64,000 nt of DNA, from contig NZ_LMFB01000016.1 in NCBI RefSeq assembly GCF_001426685.1, positions 40,697-104,696 of the forward strand, read 5' to 3'. This DNA comes from Rhizobium sp. Root483D2. Lineage in GTDB: Bacteria > Pseudomonadota > Alphaproteobacteria > Rhizobiales > Rhizobiaceae. This document shows positions 17,056-25,154 of the stretch, piece by piece; the first letter of the stretch is position 1, and every line of letters begins with the position of its first letter. The translations under genes and the position numbers were made by a program. The notes beneath the pieces are model-generated. The model was not told the origin of the DNA. It made no database searches and saw nothing but the letters and a program-made list of their open reading frames with translations.

Positions 17056-17872
17056 GGGCGGCGGCTCCAGCTTTGAGGCGGTTTTCCGCGCGGCGGCGCA
17101 GGATTTCGGCGGTGGCGACCAGGAGGATCGACAGGGCGATCATCAGGCTTCCGAGCGCCAGCACGCTTGGCAGCTTGGCGGCAAAGCGCAGCTGTCCCCA
17201 GATATAGACCGGCAGCGTCGGCTCCGTGCCCGACAGGAAGAAGGCGAGGATGAATTCGTCGAGCGAAATGGTGAAGGAGACGAGCAGGCTGGAGATGATG
17301 GCCGGCGCCACCACCGGCAGCGTCACCCTGCGGAAGGTGCCGATGGCGGTTTCCCCAAGGTCGAGCGAGGCTTCCTCCAGCGAACGGTCGAAGCCATCGA
17401 AGCCGGAAATCAGCACCGACAGCGCATAGGGCAGGCAAAACACCGTCTGGCCGAGAATGACCGTGACCAGTGACAGTTCCAGGCCGAGCTGCAGCACGAT
17501 CATCAGCAGCGATACGGCTACGATGATCTCGGGCAGAAACAGCGGCGCCATCAACAGGCCGGTTGCCGCGCGCTGGCCGCGGAACTTGTAGCGGGTGACG
17601 GCGCGGGCGGCGCAGATGGCAAGGCCGGTGGACAGGAGTGAGACGCAGATGCCGACGATCAAACTGTTGCGCGCGGCGGCCAGCATCGCCGCATTGCCCC
17701 AGAGCGAGGCGTACCATTTGGTGGTGAAGCCGGCGAGCGGGAAGGTGGTGGAGGCTGCATTGTTGAACGAGAAGATCGGCAAAAGCAGGATCGGCAGATA
17801 GAGAAAGACAAGGTAAGCCGACACATAGACCGGCAGCCAGCGGGATTTTCGAATGCCGTGACGGCCGCTCAT
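17048..17872 (-). CDS. PotC-like ABC transporter permease
   Basis: The 274-residue inner-membrane protein has about six hydrophobic segments. The cytoplasmic EAA loop EASLDLGETAIGTFRRVTLP contacts the ATPase. The N-terminus is short and ends in a first transmembrane segment (YVSAYLVFLYLPILLLPIF), as in PotC/YdcV. It pairs with the larger permease upstream, whose stop it overlaps by 4 bases (ATGA), and it overlaps the ATPase start. Its role is one half of the transmembrane pore of the polyamine-type importer. Confidence 0.87.
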   Translation of the reverse strand: MSGRHGIRKSRWLPVYVSAYLVFLYLPILLLPIFSFNNAASTTFPLAGFTTKWYASLWGNAAMLAAARNSLIVGICVSLLSTGLAICAARAVTRYKFRGQRAATGLLMAPLFLPEIIVAVSLLMIVLQLGLELSLVTVILGQTVFCLPYALSVLISGFDGFDRSLEEASLDLGETAIGTFRRVTLPVVAPAIISSLLVSFTISLDEFILAFFLSGTEPTLPVYIWGQLRFAAKLPSVLALGSLMIALSILLVATAEILRRRAENRLKAGAAAHG

Positions 17873-18789
17873 TTGATCCGCCTCACGAATAGCTTCAGCG
17901 CCAGCACCATGCAGCCGGCCATGGCCGAAACGATCACCATCGTGGTGACGGAAAGGGCTGCTCCAAGCGGCCAGTTGGCCCCCTTGCCGAACTGCGCCTG
18001 GATGGCGGTGGCAATCATCACGCCGTCCTTGCCCCCAACCAGCTTGGGCGTGACGTAATCGCCGACGGTCGGGATCATCACGATCAGGAAGGCGGAAATG
18101 ACGCCCGGCAGCGACAGCGGCAGCGTGACGCGCAGAAAGCTCCAGACCTTGTTGTCACCGAGATCATGCGCCGCCTCGATCAGCGACCGGTCGATCTTTT
18201 CCAGGGAGACATAGATCGGCAGGATGGCAAAGGCCGCCCAGCTATGGACGAGCGTGATGATCACGGCGTTGGAATTGTAGAGCAATGTGGTCACCGGCTG
18301 ATCGATCAGTCCGGTGGACATCAAGCCGGTATTCAGCACGCCCTGATAGCCGAGGATGACCTTCCAGGACATGACGCGCAGGAGGTAGCTGGTCCAGCAG
18401 GGCACGGTGATCAGGAACAGCCAGAGGTTCTTGTGAACGCCGCCATGGAAGGAGATGAACCAGGCGACCGGATAGGAAAAAGTGACGGTGATGAGGCTGA
18501 CGGCGAGCGAGATGGTGAGCGAGCGCCAGAGCAGGTCGCGGTAGATCGGTTCTGTCAGGGCGACGCGATAATTCTCAAGCGTGAAGCTGCGGTCGATGGT
18601 CAGGTAATCCTGGGACCAGAAGCTATAGGCGATGACGATGAGGACGGGCAGGAAGAGCAGCGCCAGCGCGTAAAGCAGGGTCGGCGAGATTAGCGTCAGG
18701 CCCTTAGCCTCGTCGCTTGCCGCCCAGCGGCGGCTGCCGGCAAGGGGCGGTTTGCTTTCCACGCCGATTGCGCCCGGCAACGCCACCAT
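17869..18789 (-). CDS. PotB-like ABC transporter permease
   Basis: From the ATG at 18789 this is a 306-residue permease with about six membrane segments and an EAA loop EAAHDLGDNKVWSFLRVTLP. The open frame extends to 18963, but that start is a TTG lying inside the shared palindrome. The extra residues are basic and unlike the family, so an internal start is preferred. The exact choice is uncertain because no strong ribosome-binding site marks 18789. It is the first gene of the three-gene importer operon (PotB-PotC-PotA order), divergent from the aminotransferase gene, with the shared operator between them. Confidence 0.8.
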   Translation of the reverse strand: MVALPGAIGVESKPPLAGSRRWAASDEAKGLTLISPTLLYALALLFLPVLIVIAYSFWSQDYLTIDRSFTLENYRVALTEPIYRDLLWRSLTISLAVSLITVTFSYPVAWFISFHGGVHKNLWLFLITVPCWTSYLLRVMSWKVILGYQGVLNTGLMSTGLIDQPVTTLLYNSNAVIITLVHSWAAFAILPIYVSLEKIDRSLIEAAHDLGDNKVWSFLRVTLPLSLPGVISAFLIVMIPTVGDYVTPKLVGGKDGVMIATAIQAQFGKGANWPLGAALSVTTMVIVSAMAGCMVLALKLFVRRIK

Positions 18790-18947
18790 CAGCGCCACCC
18801 GTGCGGCGCGGTGCCGTGACAACAGTGAAAATGCAGGGATCGTATCATGCCGTCCGTCCCGGGCGGTTTTCCGCCATTCTTTGGTTCCCGCAGAGAGAAT
18901 GAGCGCAAAACGGGATTGAACGCAAGTGTTTTTTCTGCCAATATTGA

Positions 18948-18963
18948 TTGAACGGACATTCAA
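18948..18963. promoter_or_regulatory. Shared 16-bp operator, copy 2
   Basis: TTGAACGGACATTCAA is a near-perfect inverted repeat (TGAAC-N4-ATTCA) in the divergent region between the importer operon and the aminotransferase gene. It matches copies 1 and 3 in length and spacing. A half-site (ATTGAACG) occurs about 30 bases to its left. Confidence 0.65.
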
Positions 18964-19039
18964 AATAGAAGTAATTGATGTTTTATATCAGTTATTTGAT
19001 TGGAAATATTGTCCATAAATTATCTGTGGAGGCGAAAAA

Positions 19040-20452
19040 ATGGCGGCCAAACGTGAAGACGTGATCAGCTCTTTGGAGGCTTCGGACAGCATGGTTGCCC
19101 TGGCCAGAGATCATCTCGTCCAGCCCTGGCCGACGGCGGGCGAGATCGGCGCCGAGGCGCGCGGCGGTATCGTCAGCGGTGACGGTATCTATGTGATCGA
19201 CGGCGAGGGGCGAAAGCTGATCGACGGTCCCGCCGGCATGTGGTGCGTCAATGCCGGGCATCGGCGAAAGGAGCTCGCCGGCGTGCTCTATGATCAGGCC
19301 ATGGACCTCTCCTACAATTCGCCCTGGTACACGATGAACGCGCCGTCGGTGACGCTGTCCGCCCGGCTTGCCGATCATGCGCCGGGCGATCTCAATCATG
19401 TCTTCTACACGACCGGCGGCTCCTCTGCGGTCGAGACCGCACTGCGCTTCATGCAGTTTTCCAACAATGTGAAGGGGCGTCCGGACAAGAAGCTGATCGT
19501 GTCGCGGCAAGGCGGCTATCACGGCTCGACCTATCTGTCGGCCTCGCTGAACGGCCGTCCGCGCGATCACGACTGGATGGACAGCGCCGGCGAGCAGGTG
19601 GTGAAACTCGCCTGTCCCAATCCGTTCCGGCGGCCGGAAGGGATGAGCGAGGCTGCGTTCTGCGATGGGCTCGTCGCGGAATTCCGCGCGGTCATCGAGG
19701 CGCGGGGGGCCGAGCGCATCGGCGCCTTCATTGCCGAGCCGGTGATGGCATCCGGCGGCGTCATCGTGCCGCCGGACGGTTATCTCAGCCGGATGCGGCA
19801 GCTGTGCACCGACAACGACATCCTGTTCATCGCCGACGAGGTGGTGACGGCTTTCGGGCGGCTGGGGCATGTCTTTGCCTCCAGCGATGTCTTCGGCATC
19901 GAGCCTGATATGATCACTTTCGCCAAGGGTGTGACCTCCGGCTACTTTCCGCTTGGCGGGGTGATGATTTCGTCGCGCCTGTTTGAGGAATTGCGCCGCT
20001 CCAACCACCCCGATGCGATGTTTGCCCATGGGCTGACCTATTCCAGCCACCCGATCGGCTGCGCCGTGGCGCTGAAAAATCTCGATATCCTGGAAGAGGG
20101 GCTGCTTGAACATACGCGCGCCATTTCCGGCCATTTCCAGGCGAGCCTGAAGACGCTCGAAGACCTGCCGCTGGTCGGCGAAGTGCGCGGGGCCGGACTG
20201 ATGGCCTGCGTCGAATGCGTCGCCGACCGTGTGCACAACAATCCGCTGACGCTTGATCTGGATGTCGGCAAACGCATCGACAGGCATTGCCAGGACCTCG
20301 GTCTCCTGGTGCGGCCGTTGATCAACATGTGCGTGATGTCACCACCGCTGACGATCACCCTGCCGCAGATCGACGAGATGACCACGATCCTGCGCACCAG
20401 CATCCGCCGGACGATGGATGAACTGGTGCGCGAAGGGTTGTGGCACGGCTGA
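19040..20452 (+). CDS. Class III omega-aminotransferase (PLP-dependent)
   Basis: The 470-residue enzyme has the class III fold. GGSSAVETAL binds PLP phosphate, IADEVVTAFGR carries the cofactor-pairing Asp (266), and the Schiff-base lysine is Lys296 in ITFAKGVTSGYFPLGG. Relatives transfer amino groups from putrescine, beta-alanine, taurine or other omega-amines to pyruvate. A GGAGG ribosome-binding site precedes the ATG. It is transcribed away from the importer operon, with the shared operator 77 bases upstream, and converges on the Rieske oxygenase gene. The expected role is deamination of the imported substrate or of a demethylated product. The exact amine donor cannot be read from sequence. 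Confidence 0.85.
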   Translation: MAAKREDVISSLEASDSMVALARDHLVQPWPTAGEIGAEARGGIVSGDGIYVIDGEGRKLIDGPAGMWCVNAGHRRKELAGVLYDQAMDLSYNSPWYTMNAPSVTLSARLADHAPGDLNHVFYTTGGSSAVETALRFMQFSNNVKGRPDKKLIVSRQGGYHGSTYLSASLNGRPRDHDWMDSAGEQVVKLACPNPFRRPEGMSEAAFCDGLVAEFRAVIEARGAERIGAFIAEPVMASGGVIVPPDGYLSRMRQLCTDNDILFIADEVVTAFGRLGHVFASSDVFGIEPDMITFAKGVTSGYFPLGGVMISSRLFEELRRSNHPDAMFAHGLTYSSHPIGCAVALKNLDILEEGLLEHTRAISGHFQASLKTLEDLPLVGEVRGAGLMACVECVADRVHNNPLTLDLDVGKRIDRHCQDLGLLVRPLINMCVMSPPLTITLPQIDEMTTILRTSIRRTMDELVREGLWHG

Positions 20453-20497
20453 GTTTTGTCTTGGGCATGGCTTCCATTCCCCGCCATGCTCATTTTT

Positions 20498-20526
20498 AAA
20501 GGGCCGGTTTTCCCGGCCCTTTCTTT
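20498..20526. terminator. Bidirectional terminator between aminotransferase and Rieske genes
   Basis: AAAGGGCCGG pairs with CCGGCCCTTT around a TTTTC loop, with TTCTTT on the plus side and a run of A on the other. It can serve both convergent genes. Confidence 0.8.
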
Positions 20527-20534
20527 ATGGCTTG

Positions 20535-21737
20535 TCAGACTGCGGCAAAGCGCAGCCGGCTGTTCATGCCGGCCATTTCCCGCTCGTCCGGGGCGGCGGG
20601 CAGGGTCATGACCGGCAGGATGGCGCGAAGGTGGTCGTGGTGGGTGCGCACGCCATATTCGAGATCGGACAGGTAGAACCCGTTGAAGGCTTTGGAGGTC
20701 ATCGATTCGTTGGACCAGATGGTCAGTTGCACGTCCTCGGCCTGCGTATCGCGGTCGATGCGCTGGGCAAGGTAGCGGGCGGCGCGTTCCCGGCGGCTTT
20801 CGTCGCGATGGCGGTAGACGCCGCCGCGCAGCATGGTTTGGCCTGTGGAAAGCGGAAATTCCTGGTAGAACTGCACGGCTTCCGGTGTCACGGCGATTAC
20901 CGCATTGGCGAAGATGCCGTAGTAGATCCAGGCCTTGCGCAGGTGCTGCGGCAGGTGGGTGGCTTCCGGGGCGATTCTGACATAATTGCGCACGCTCCAG
21001 CGCCGGCCGGCATGCGGATTATAGGTGGCAAAGGAGCGGCAGAGGCCGTTGACGAAGGGTTCGTCATAATAGGTCGAGCCATAGAGGTCCTGCAGCGCCG
21101 GATGGGCCATCGCCACGTGGTAGCCCTCGTTGTCGACATCACGGACGGATTTCCAGTTGACCGGCGAGGTCTGCGTCCAGAGATTGCCGGCGGGAACCAT
21201 GTCCTGCGTCTTGTATTCGCTGAGTTCGGCCGCGAAGGGCTGCATCAGTTCGGCGACGGACGGCTGGGGCCCAGGTGCAAAACGGATGAAGACGAAGCCC
21301 ATCCAGACTTCGAGATCCAGTGCGATCAGCCCGAATTCCTGCTTGTCGAGCGGCGGGAAGGAGCGGGGGCGGGCGGCGCCCCGCAATGTTCCGTCGAGAT
21401 TATAGACCCAGCCGTGGAACGGACAGACCAGCGCATTGCGGCAGGTTCCCTTGTCATCGGCCACGACGCGCGAGCCGCGGTGGCGGCAGATATTGTGGAA
21501 GCCGCGCACGGTGCCATCCTGGTCGCGCAGGATCAGCGCGCGCTCGCCGACGACATCCATCGTGATGTAATTGCCGGGCTCCGGCACATCGGAAACATGG
21601 CAGGCGATCTGCCAGTGCTCGCGGAAGACATGCTGTTTTTCAAGCTCCAGCAGCGCGTCGCTGTGATAGCACCAGCCCGGCAGGCCGCTGCGGTCCCAGT
21701 CGTTGGGAACGTTGATGTTTCGGGTCATTTCGTTCAT
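20535..21737 (-). CDS. Rieske non-heme iron oxygenase, alpha subunit (quaternary-amine type, cluster 1)
   Basis: The 400-residue oxygenase has a Rieske [2Fe-2S] site CRHRG...CPFHGW (C84, H86, C105, H108). The mononuclear iron site reads DNEGYHVAMAHPA (H207, H212, with a carboxylate expected later). Its single-component alpha layout resembles oxygenases acting on stachydrine, glycine betaine or carnitine. The open frame continues to 21767, but that upstream ATG lies inside the shared palindrome. The ATG at 21737 has GGGGAA just ahead and is preferred. No reductase is adjacent; the PDR-type reductase at 4476 is the only obvious candidate in the window. The operator position suggests repression by the BetI-like regulator. 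Confidence 0.85.
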   Translation of the reverse strand: MNEMTRNINVPNDWDRSGLPGWCYHSDALLELEKQHVFREHWQIACHVSDVPEPGNYITMDVVGERALILRDQDGTVRGFHNICRHRGSRVVADDKGTCRNALVCPFHGWVYNLDGTLRGAARPRSFPPLDKQEFGLIALDLEVWMGFVFIRFAPGPQPSVAELMQPFAAELSEYKTQDMVPAGNLWTQTSPVNWKSVRDVDNEGYHVAMAHPALQDLYGSTYYDEPFVNGLCRSFATYNPHAGRRWSVRNYVRIAPEATHLPQHLRKAWIYYGIFANAVIAVTPEAVQFYQEFPLSTGQTMLRGGVYRHRDESRRERAARYLAQRIDRDTQAEDVQLTIWSNESMTSKAFNGFYLSDLEYGVRTHHDHLRAILPVMTLPAAPDEREMAGMNSRLRFAAV

Positions 21738-21755
21738 GAATTTCCCCATATCTTG

Positions 21756-21771
21756 CTGAACGTTCATTCAA
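21756..21771. promoter_or_regulatory. Shared 16-bp operator, copy 3
   Basis: CTGAACGTTCATTCAA (TGAAC-N4-ATTCA) lies 19-34 bases ahead of the preferred Rieske start codon, where it would overlap the transcription start or -10 region. It has the same geometry as copies 1 and 2. Confidence 0.65.
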
Positions 21772-21943
21772 TATAATCACATTTCTCCATAAATAGGAAT
21801 AGGTTGAGGGAGTGGCGACCCTACGAAATTTTTAGGAATTTTCGGATTTTCGCGGAAATTGCGGCCGCCGCCGTCCGGTCCTTCGGCATTTGCCAGGGGG
21901 ACGGGAGTATGTTGCGTCAAAGGAACCGCAGTCGTGTCCGGGC

Positions 21944-22738
21944 CTATCTTTCCAGTTCCGGGTAGACCCGGTCGAGAAAACCCGGCCGAAGTTTTTCGCC
22001 CATCAGGCAATCGGTGGGCGGTTTGATCTGAACGGGAATGGCTGGCAGTCGCGCCTGGCTGACCTCCAGGACCAGCTTCTGGCGGATGGCGACGGCAAAA
22101 TCTTCCGGCTGATGCACCGGCAGCACGAAAGAGCCGGGGCCGCCGATGACGCAATCGGCATAGTAGCGGTCAAGCGAAACCGGCCCGCCGGAGGGGCGGA
22201 TGAGAATGGCAAGGCCGTTGATGATGATGCCGCTTTCAATGGCGGCATCACGGGCAGGGTCGACCGGAGGGCCCAGATTGTTCGGCCCGTCGCCGGAAAT
22301 ATCGACCACCCGGCGCATGGCATCATAGGGGCTTGCCGCCATCAGTTTCGATGCAAAGGTGATGGCATTGGAAATCGAGGTGCCGCGGCGGGTAAAGACC
22401 GGCCGTGAGGCGAGATGTTCGGCAAGACTAGCGGCGTCCTGGGCGTCGTCAATCACTTGCCAGCCGATGACCGAGGTTTCGTTGACGCTGCCCGCCCATT
22501 CGAAATAGCTGATGGCGATGCGGCCATTCAGACCCGCAGTCACCGCGTTGATGAAGTCGGGGTGACGCAGCGCCTCGACATAGCCCATGCGCTGAACCTG
22601 CGCCTCTTCGATATCCATCGAGCCCGACATATCGACCGCGAGCACCAGCGCCACATCGACCGGAACGGCATCTGCCACCGGCGTCGCCACTGGCGTGGCT
22701 GCAATCGTCAGAAACATCGCAAGTGCTGAAAACATCAG
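21944..22738 (-). CDS. Exported DUF1194 / von Willebrand factor A domain protein
   Basis: From the ATG at 22738 the protein has 264 residues. It carries a signal peptide (MFSALAMFLTIAATPVATPV) and a DUF1194 VWA-like domain with the metal site VLAVDMSGSMD and later GTSISNAI and DISGDGPNN. DUF1194 proteins are periplasmic or secreted, of unknown function, and common in Rhizobiales. The frame extends upstream to 22786, but the extra residues break the signal peptide. It is monocistronic and runs opposite to the glucanase gene, from which it is separated by about 150 bases. It has no evident functional tie to the amine genes. Confidence 0.8.
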   Translation of the reverse strand: MMFSALAMFLTIAATPVATPVADAVPVDVALVLAVDMSGSMDIEEAQVQRMGYVEALRHPDFINAVTAGLNGRIAISYFEWAGSVNETSVIGWQVIDDAQDAASLAEHLASRPVFTRRGTSISNAITFASKLMAASPYDAMRRVVDISGDGPNNLGPPVDPARDAAIESGIIINGLAILIRPSGGPVSLDRYYADCVIGGPGSFVLPVHQPEDFAVAIRQKLVLEVSQARLPAIPVQIKPPTDCLMGEKLRPGFLDRVYPELER

Positions 22739-22886
22739 GTCATCCAATCGGCGCTCAGGATCGTATGAAACTAAAATGTAACACAAATCGTTGGTTAGGC
22801 GACCGTCCGGGAAGCCGGCGGCTTCAACAATCAGTGATTTGTACCTGCGGTCACTTTTTCGACCGATCGACTGGAGTTAGCCTGTA

Positions 22887-24176
22887 ATGCTTCTGAAAAA
22901 CGAAACCGACACGGTTATTCTCGACCGTTTGCAGCAAGCGGCGTTCAGCTACTTTCTCGATTTCGTCAATCCGGAAAATGGTTTGATTGCCGACACGTCG
23001 CTCCCTGGCGCGCCTTCGAGCATCGCTGCGACCGGCTTTGCCCTGTCCGCCTATCCCACCGGCGTCGAGAGAGGCTGGATGAGCCGGGAGGAGGCTGCGG
23101 CGATCACGCTGACCACCTTGCGGTTCTTCGCCAAAAGCCCGCAAAGCCGCAGCAAGGATGCCACCGGTTACAAGGGGCTCTATTATCATTTCCTGGACAT
23201 GAAGACCGGGCTTAGAACATGGCGCAGCGAATTGTCCCTGATTGATAGCGCGCTTCTGATCGCCGGCATGATCACGTCAGCTGCGTATTTCAACCGGGAT
23301 GACGAGGTCGAGAAGGAAATCCGCTCTCACGTCGATATGCTCTATGCAAGGGCAAACTGGGCCTGGGCGCTGGACGGCGACGGCGCTCTGTGGCTCGGGT
23401 GGAAACCGCGCAGCGGCTTTCTGCCCTATCATTGGGAATCCTACAGCGAGGCGATCATCCTCTACACGCTGGCGCTCGCTTCGCCCTCCTATCCGATCGG
23501 CAAGGACAGCTACGATGCGTTTGCCGCGAAATTCGACTGGATGACGGTGAAGGGCAAGCCGTTCCTGTATGCCGGTCCCTTGTTCATCCACCTGTTCTCC
23601 CACGCCTGGATCGATTTTCGCGGGATCCGCGATGAGGCCGTGGCGGCCCATGATACGGATTATTTCGAAAATACCCGGCGCGCGATTGCCGTTCAGCGCG
23701 ATTATGCGACGGCCAATCCGGGTGGCTTCACGGGCTATGGTGCCGATACATGGGGGCTGACCTCATGCGATGGCCCGCAGCGTCCGCGCCGCCTGCAGGA
23801 TGGACGGCGCCAGCAATTTGCCGGATATGCCGCGCGCGGCGCGCCGAATGGCCCCGACGACGGCACGCTTGCGCCCTGGGCGCCCCTGGCATGCCTCCCA
23901 TTCGAGCCGCAGGCCGCCATATCAGGCACACGCCATATCCTGTCGAGCTATCCCGATGTCATGGCGGATGGGCGGTTTATCGGCAGTTTCAACCCGAGCG
24001 TTCCGGGCAAGACGGCGGAAGGGTGGCTCAACAATCGCAGCGTCGGCCTTGACCAGGGATTGCTGGTCATGATGATCGAAAACCACCGCACTGGGCTCTA
24101 TTGGTCCATGCTGCGCGAAACGGTTGTGATCCGGCGCGGCCTGCGACGGGCGGGTTTTTCCGGCGGCTGGCTTTGA
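22887..24176 (+). CDS. GH144-like glucanase (glycoamylase-fold, COG5368)
   Basis: The 429-residue protein has the (alpha/alpha)6 barrel of the glycoamylase-like family. Visible blocks are GLIADTSLPGAPSSIAATGFAL, then ELSLIDSALLIAG, then HWESYSEAIILYTLAL, FIHLFSHAWIDFRGIRDE, and ARGAPNGPDDGT. Characterised GH144 enzymes are endo-beta-1,2-glucanases, and the same domain occurs inside cyclic beta-1,2-glucan synthases of rhizobia, so a role in beta-1,2-glucan turnover is plausible. Unusually, I see no signal peptide, so the protein may act in the cytoplasm. The segment between TSCDG and ARGAPNG holds about 15 basic residues that look like an insertion. The gene is followed by a FhuF-like gene after about 50 bases. 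Confidence 0.7.
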   Translation: MLLKNETDTVILDRLQQAAFSYFLDFVNPENGLIADTSLPGAPSSIAATGFALSAYPTGVERGWMSREEAAAITLTTLRFFAKSPQSRSKDATGYKGLYYHFLDMKTGLRTWRSELSLIDSALLIAGMITSAAYFNRDDEVEKEIRSHVDMLYARANWAWALDGDGALWLGWKPRSGFLPYHWESYSEAIILYTLALASPSYPIGKDSYDAFAAKFDWMTVKGKPFLYAGPLFIHLFSHAWIDFRGIRDEAVAAHDTDYFENTRRAIAVQRDYATANPGGFTGYGADTWGLTSCDGPQRPRRLQDGRRQQFAGYAARGAPNGPDDGTLAPWAPLACLPFEPQAAISGTRHILSSYPDVMADGRFIGSFNPSVPGKTAEGWLNNRSVGLDQGLLVMMIENHRTGLYWSMLRETVVIRRGLRRAGFSGGWL

Positions 24177-24228
24177 GATCAGGGATCGGGCTTTTGGGGT
24201 CCTATCATCAGGTTCCATCATGAGGTAA

Positions 24229-25110
24229 ATGGACCGTCAGAACATTTTAGGCGGCCCCTTGGACGACAACCGGGATCATGGCAGGTTTCGAGACGGTGAT
24301 GCAGGGCAGGTGGCGGATGCCATCGCCTGGCAGGCGCAGCATTTTCCGCAGGTCGCCATGTCGCAAGGTTTGCCAGGTGGCGACTTTGTCTCCGTCGATC
24401 GGGCGTGGCGCCGTGACGGCGAGATGATCGAACGCCTGCTCGCCTATCAGAACCGTTTTGCTTCCGGAATGGATGATCGCGTCAGGGGCGGTCATCTCGT
24501 GTCCCTCTACAGCCATCACCTCAGCGTTGCGGTGGCGGCAGTCTATCTGCGCACGGGACTGGTCCCCGGCATGGATCGCCTGGCATTCCGGTTTGAACCT
24601 GCCGTTCCCAACGACTGCGGTTCAGCCAATGCCCCCCAGCCATCCGATGCCTGCTGCTTTCATTTTCGCATCGAAAATTTTGCGCGCGGGCATGATTGGG
24701 CGGCGTTGTTGCATGATGGTTTCGCCGAAAATTTTACGCCCATGATCGATGCGCTGCAGGCCCGCACCGGCCTTTCGCCCGTTGCGCAATGGCGGCTGGT
24801 GGCCGATGGTATTGCGGGGGCGTTTCTGGAGGTCGGTCTGGCCCTGGGTGAGGCGGAGCGGGCGATGGCTGCGGCACTTGCCGTCATCAACGGGGCCGGC
24901 TCGCCGCTGTCTTTTGATGCGATGCGCTATCAGCGGATCAGCGCCGTCTGCAATGGGGTTGCCGTTGAGCGCGTATTCCGCTTGCGAAGCGGCTGCTGTC
25001 TTTATTACCGGACGCAGGGCGGTGATTTTTGCGATGTCTGCGTTCTCCTGGATGACGAGACAAAAAAAAGCCGCCTGCGCGCTCATGTCGAGCGCACCGG
25101 CGGCCTCTGA
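24229..25110 (+). CDS. FhuF-like [2Fe-2S] ferric-siderophore reductase family protein (copy 1)
   Basis: The 293-residue cytoplasmic protein ends with the FhuF cluster motif CC-x10-C-x2-C (C256, C257, C268, C271). Its body resembles IucA/FhuF-type proteins (SLYSHHLSVAVAAVYLRTG). FhuF reduces ferric iron in imported hydroxamate siderophores. This copy is not near the siderophore receptor at 39 kb but convergent with the cobalt transporter genes cbtBA, 44 bases away. A role in metal release in a B12/cobalt context is conceivable but unproven. The ATG at 24229 has GAGG just upstream. Confidence 0.7.
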   Translation: MDRQNILGGPLDDNRDHGRFRDGDAGQVADAIAWQAQHFPQVAMSQGLPGGDFVSVDRAWRRDGEMIERLLAYQNRFASGMDDRVRGGHLVSLYSHHLSVAVAAVYLRTGLVPGMDRLAFRFEPAVPNDCGSANAPQPSDACCFHFRIENFARGHDWAALLHDGFAENFTPMIDALQARTGLSPVAQWRLVADGIAGAFLEVGLALGEAERAMAAALAVINGAGSPLSFDAMRYQRISAVCNGVAVERVFRLRSGCCLYYRTQGGDFCDVCVLLDDETKKSRLRAHVERTGGL

Positions 25111-25115
25111 TCACC

Positions 25116-25150
25116 GTTGCCGCACGGACGAAATCCGCGCGGCAACTTTA
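25116..25150. terminator. Possible terminator between fhuF-like gene and cbtA
   Basis: GTTGCCGC and GCGGCAAC form an 8-bp stem with a 15-base loop in the 44-base convergent gap. There is only a weak T-run (CTTTA) on the plus side. It may serve both genes. Confidence 0.4.
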
Positions 25151-25154
25151 TGGC

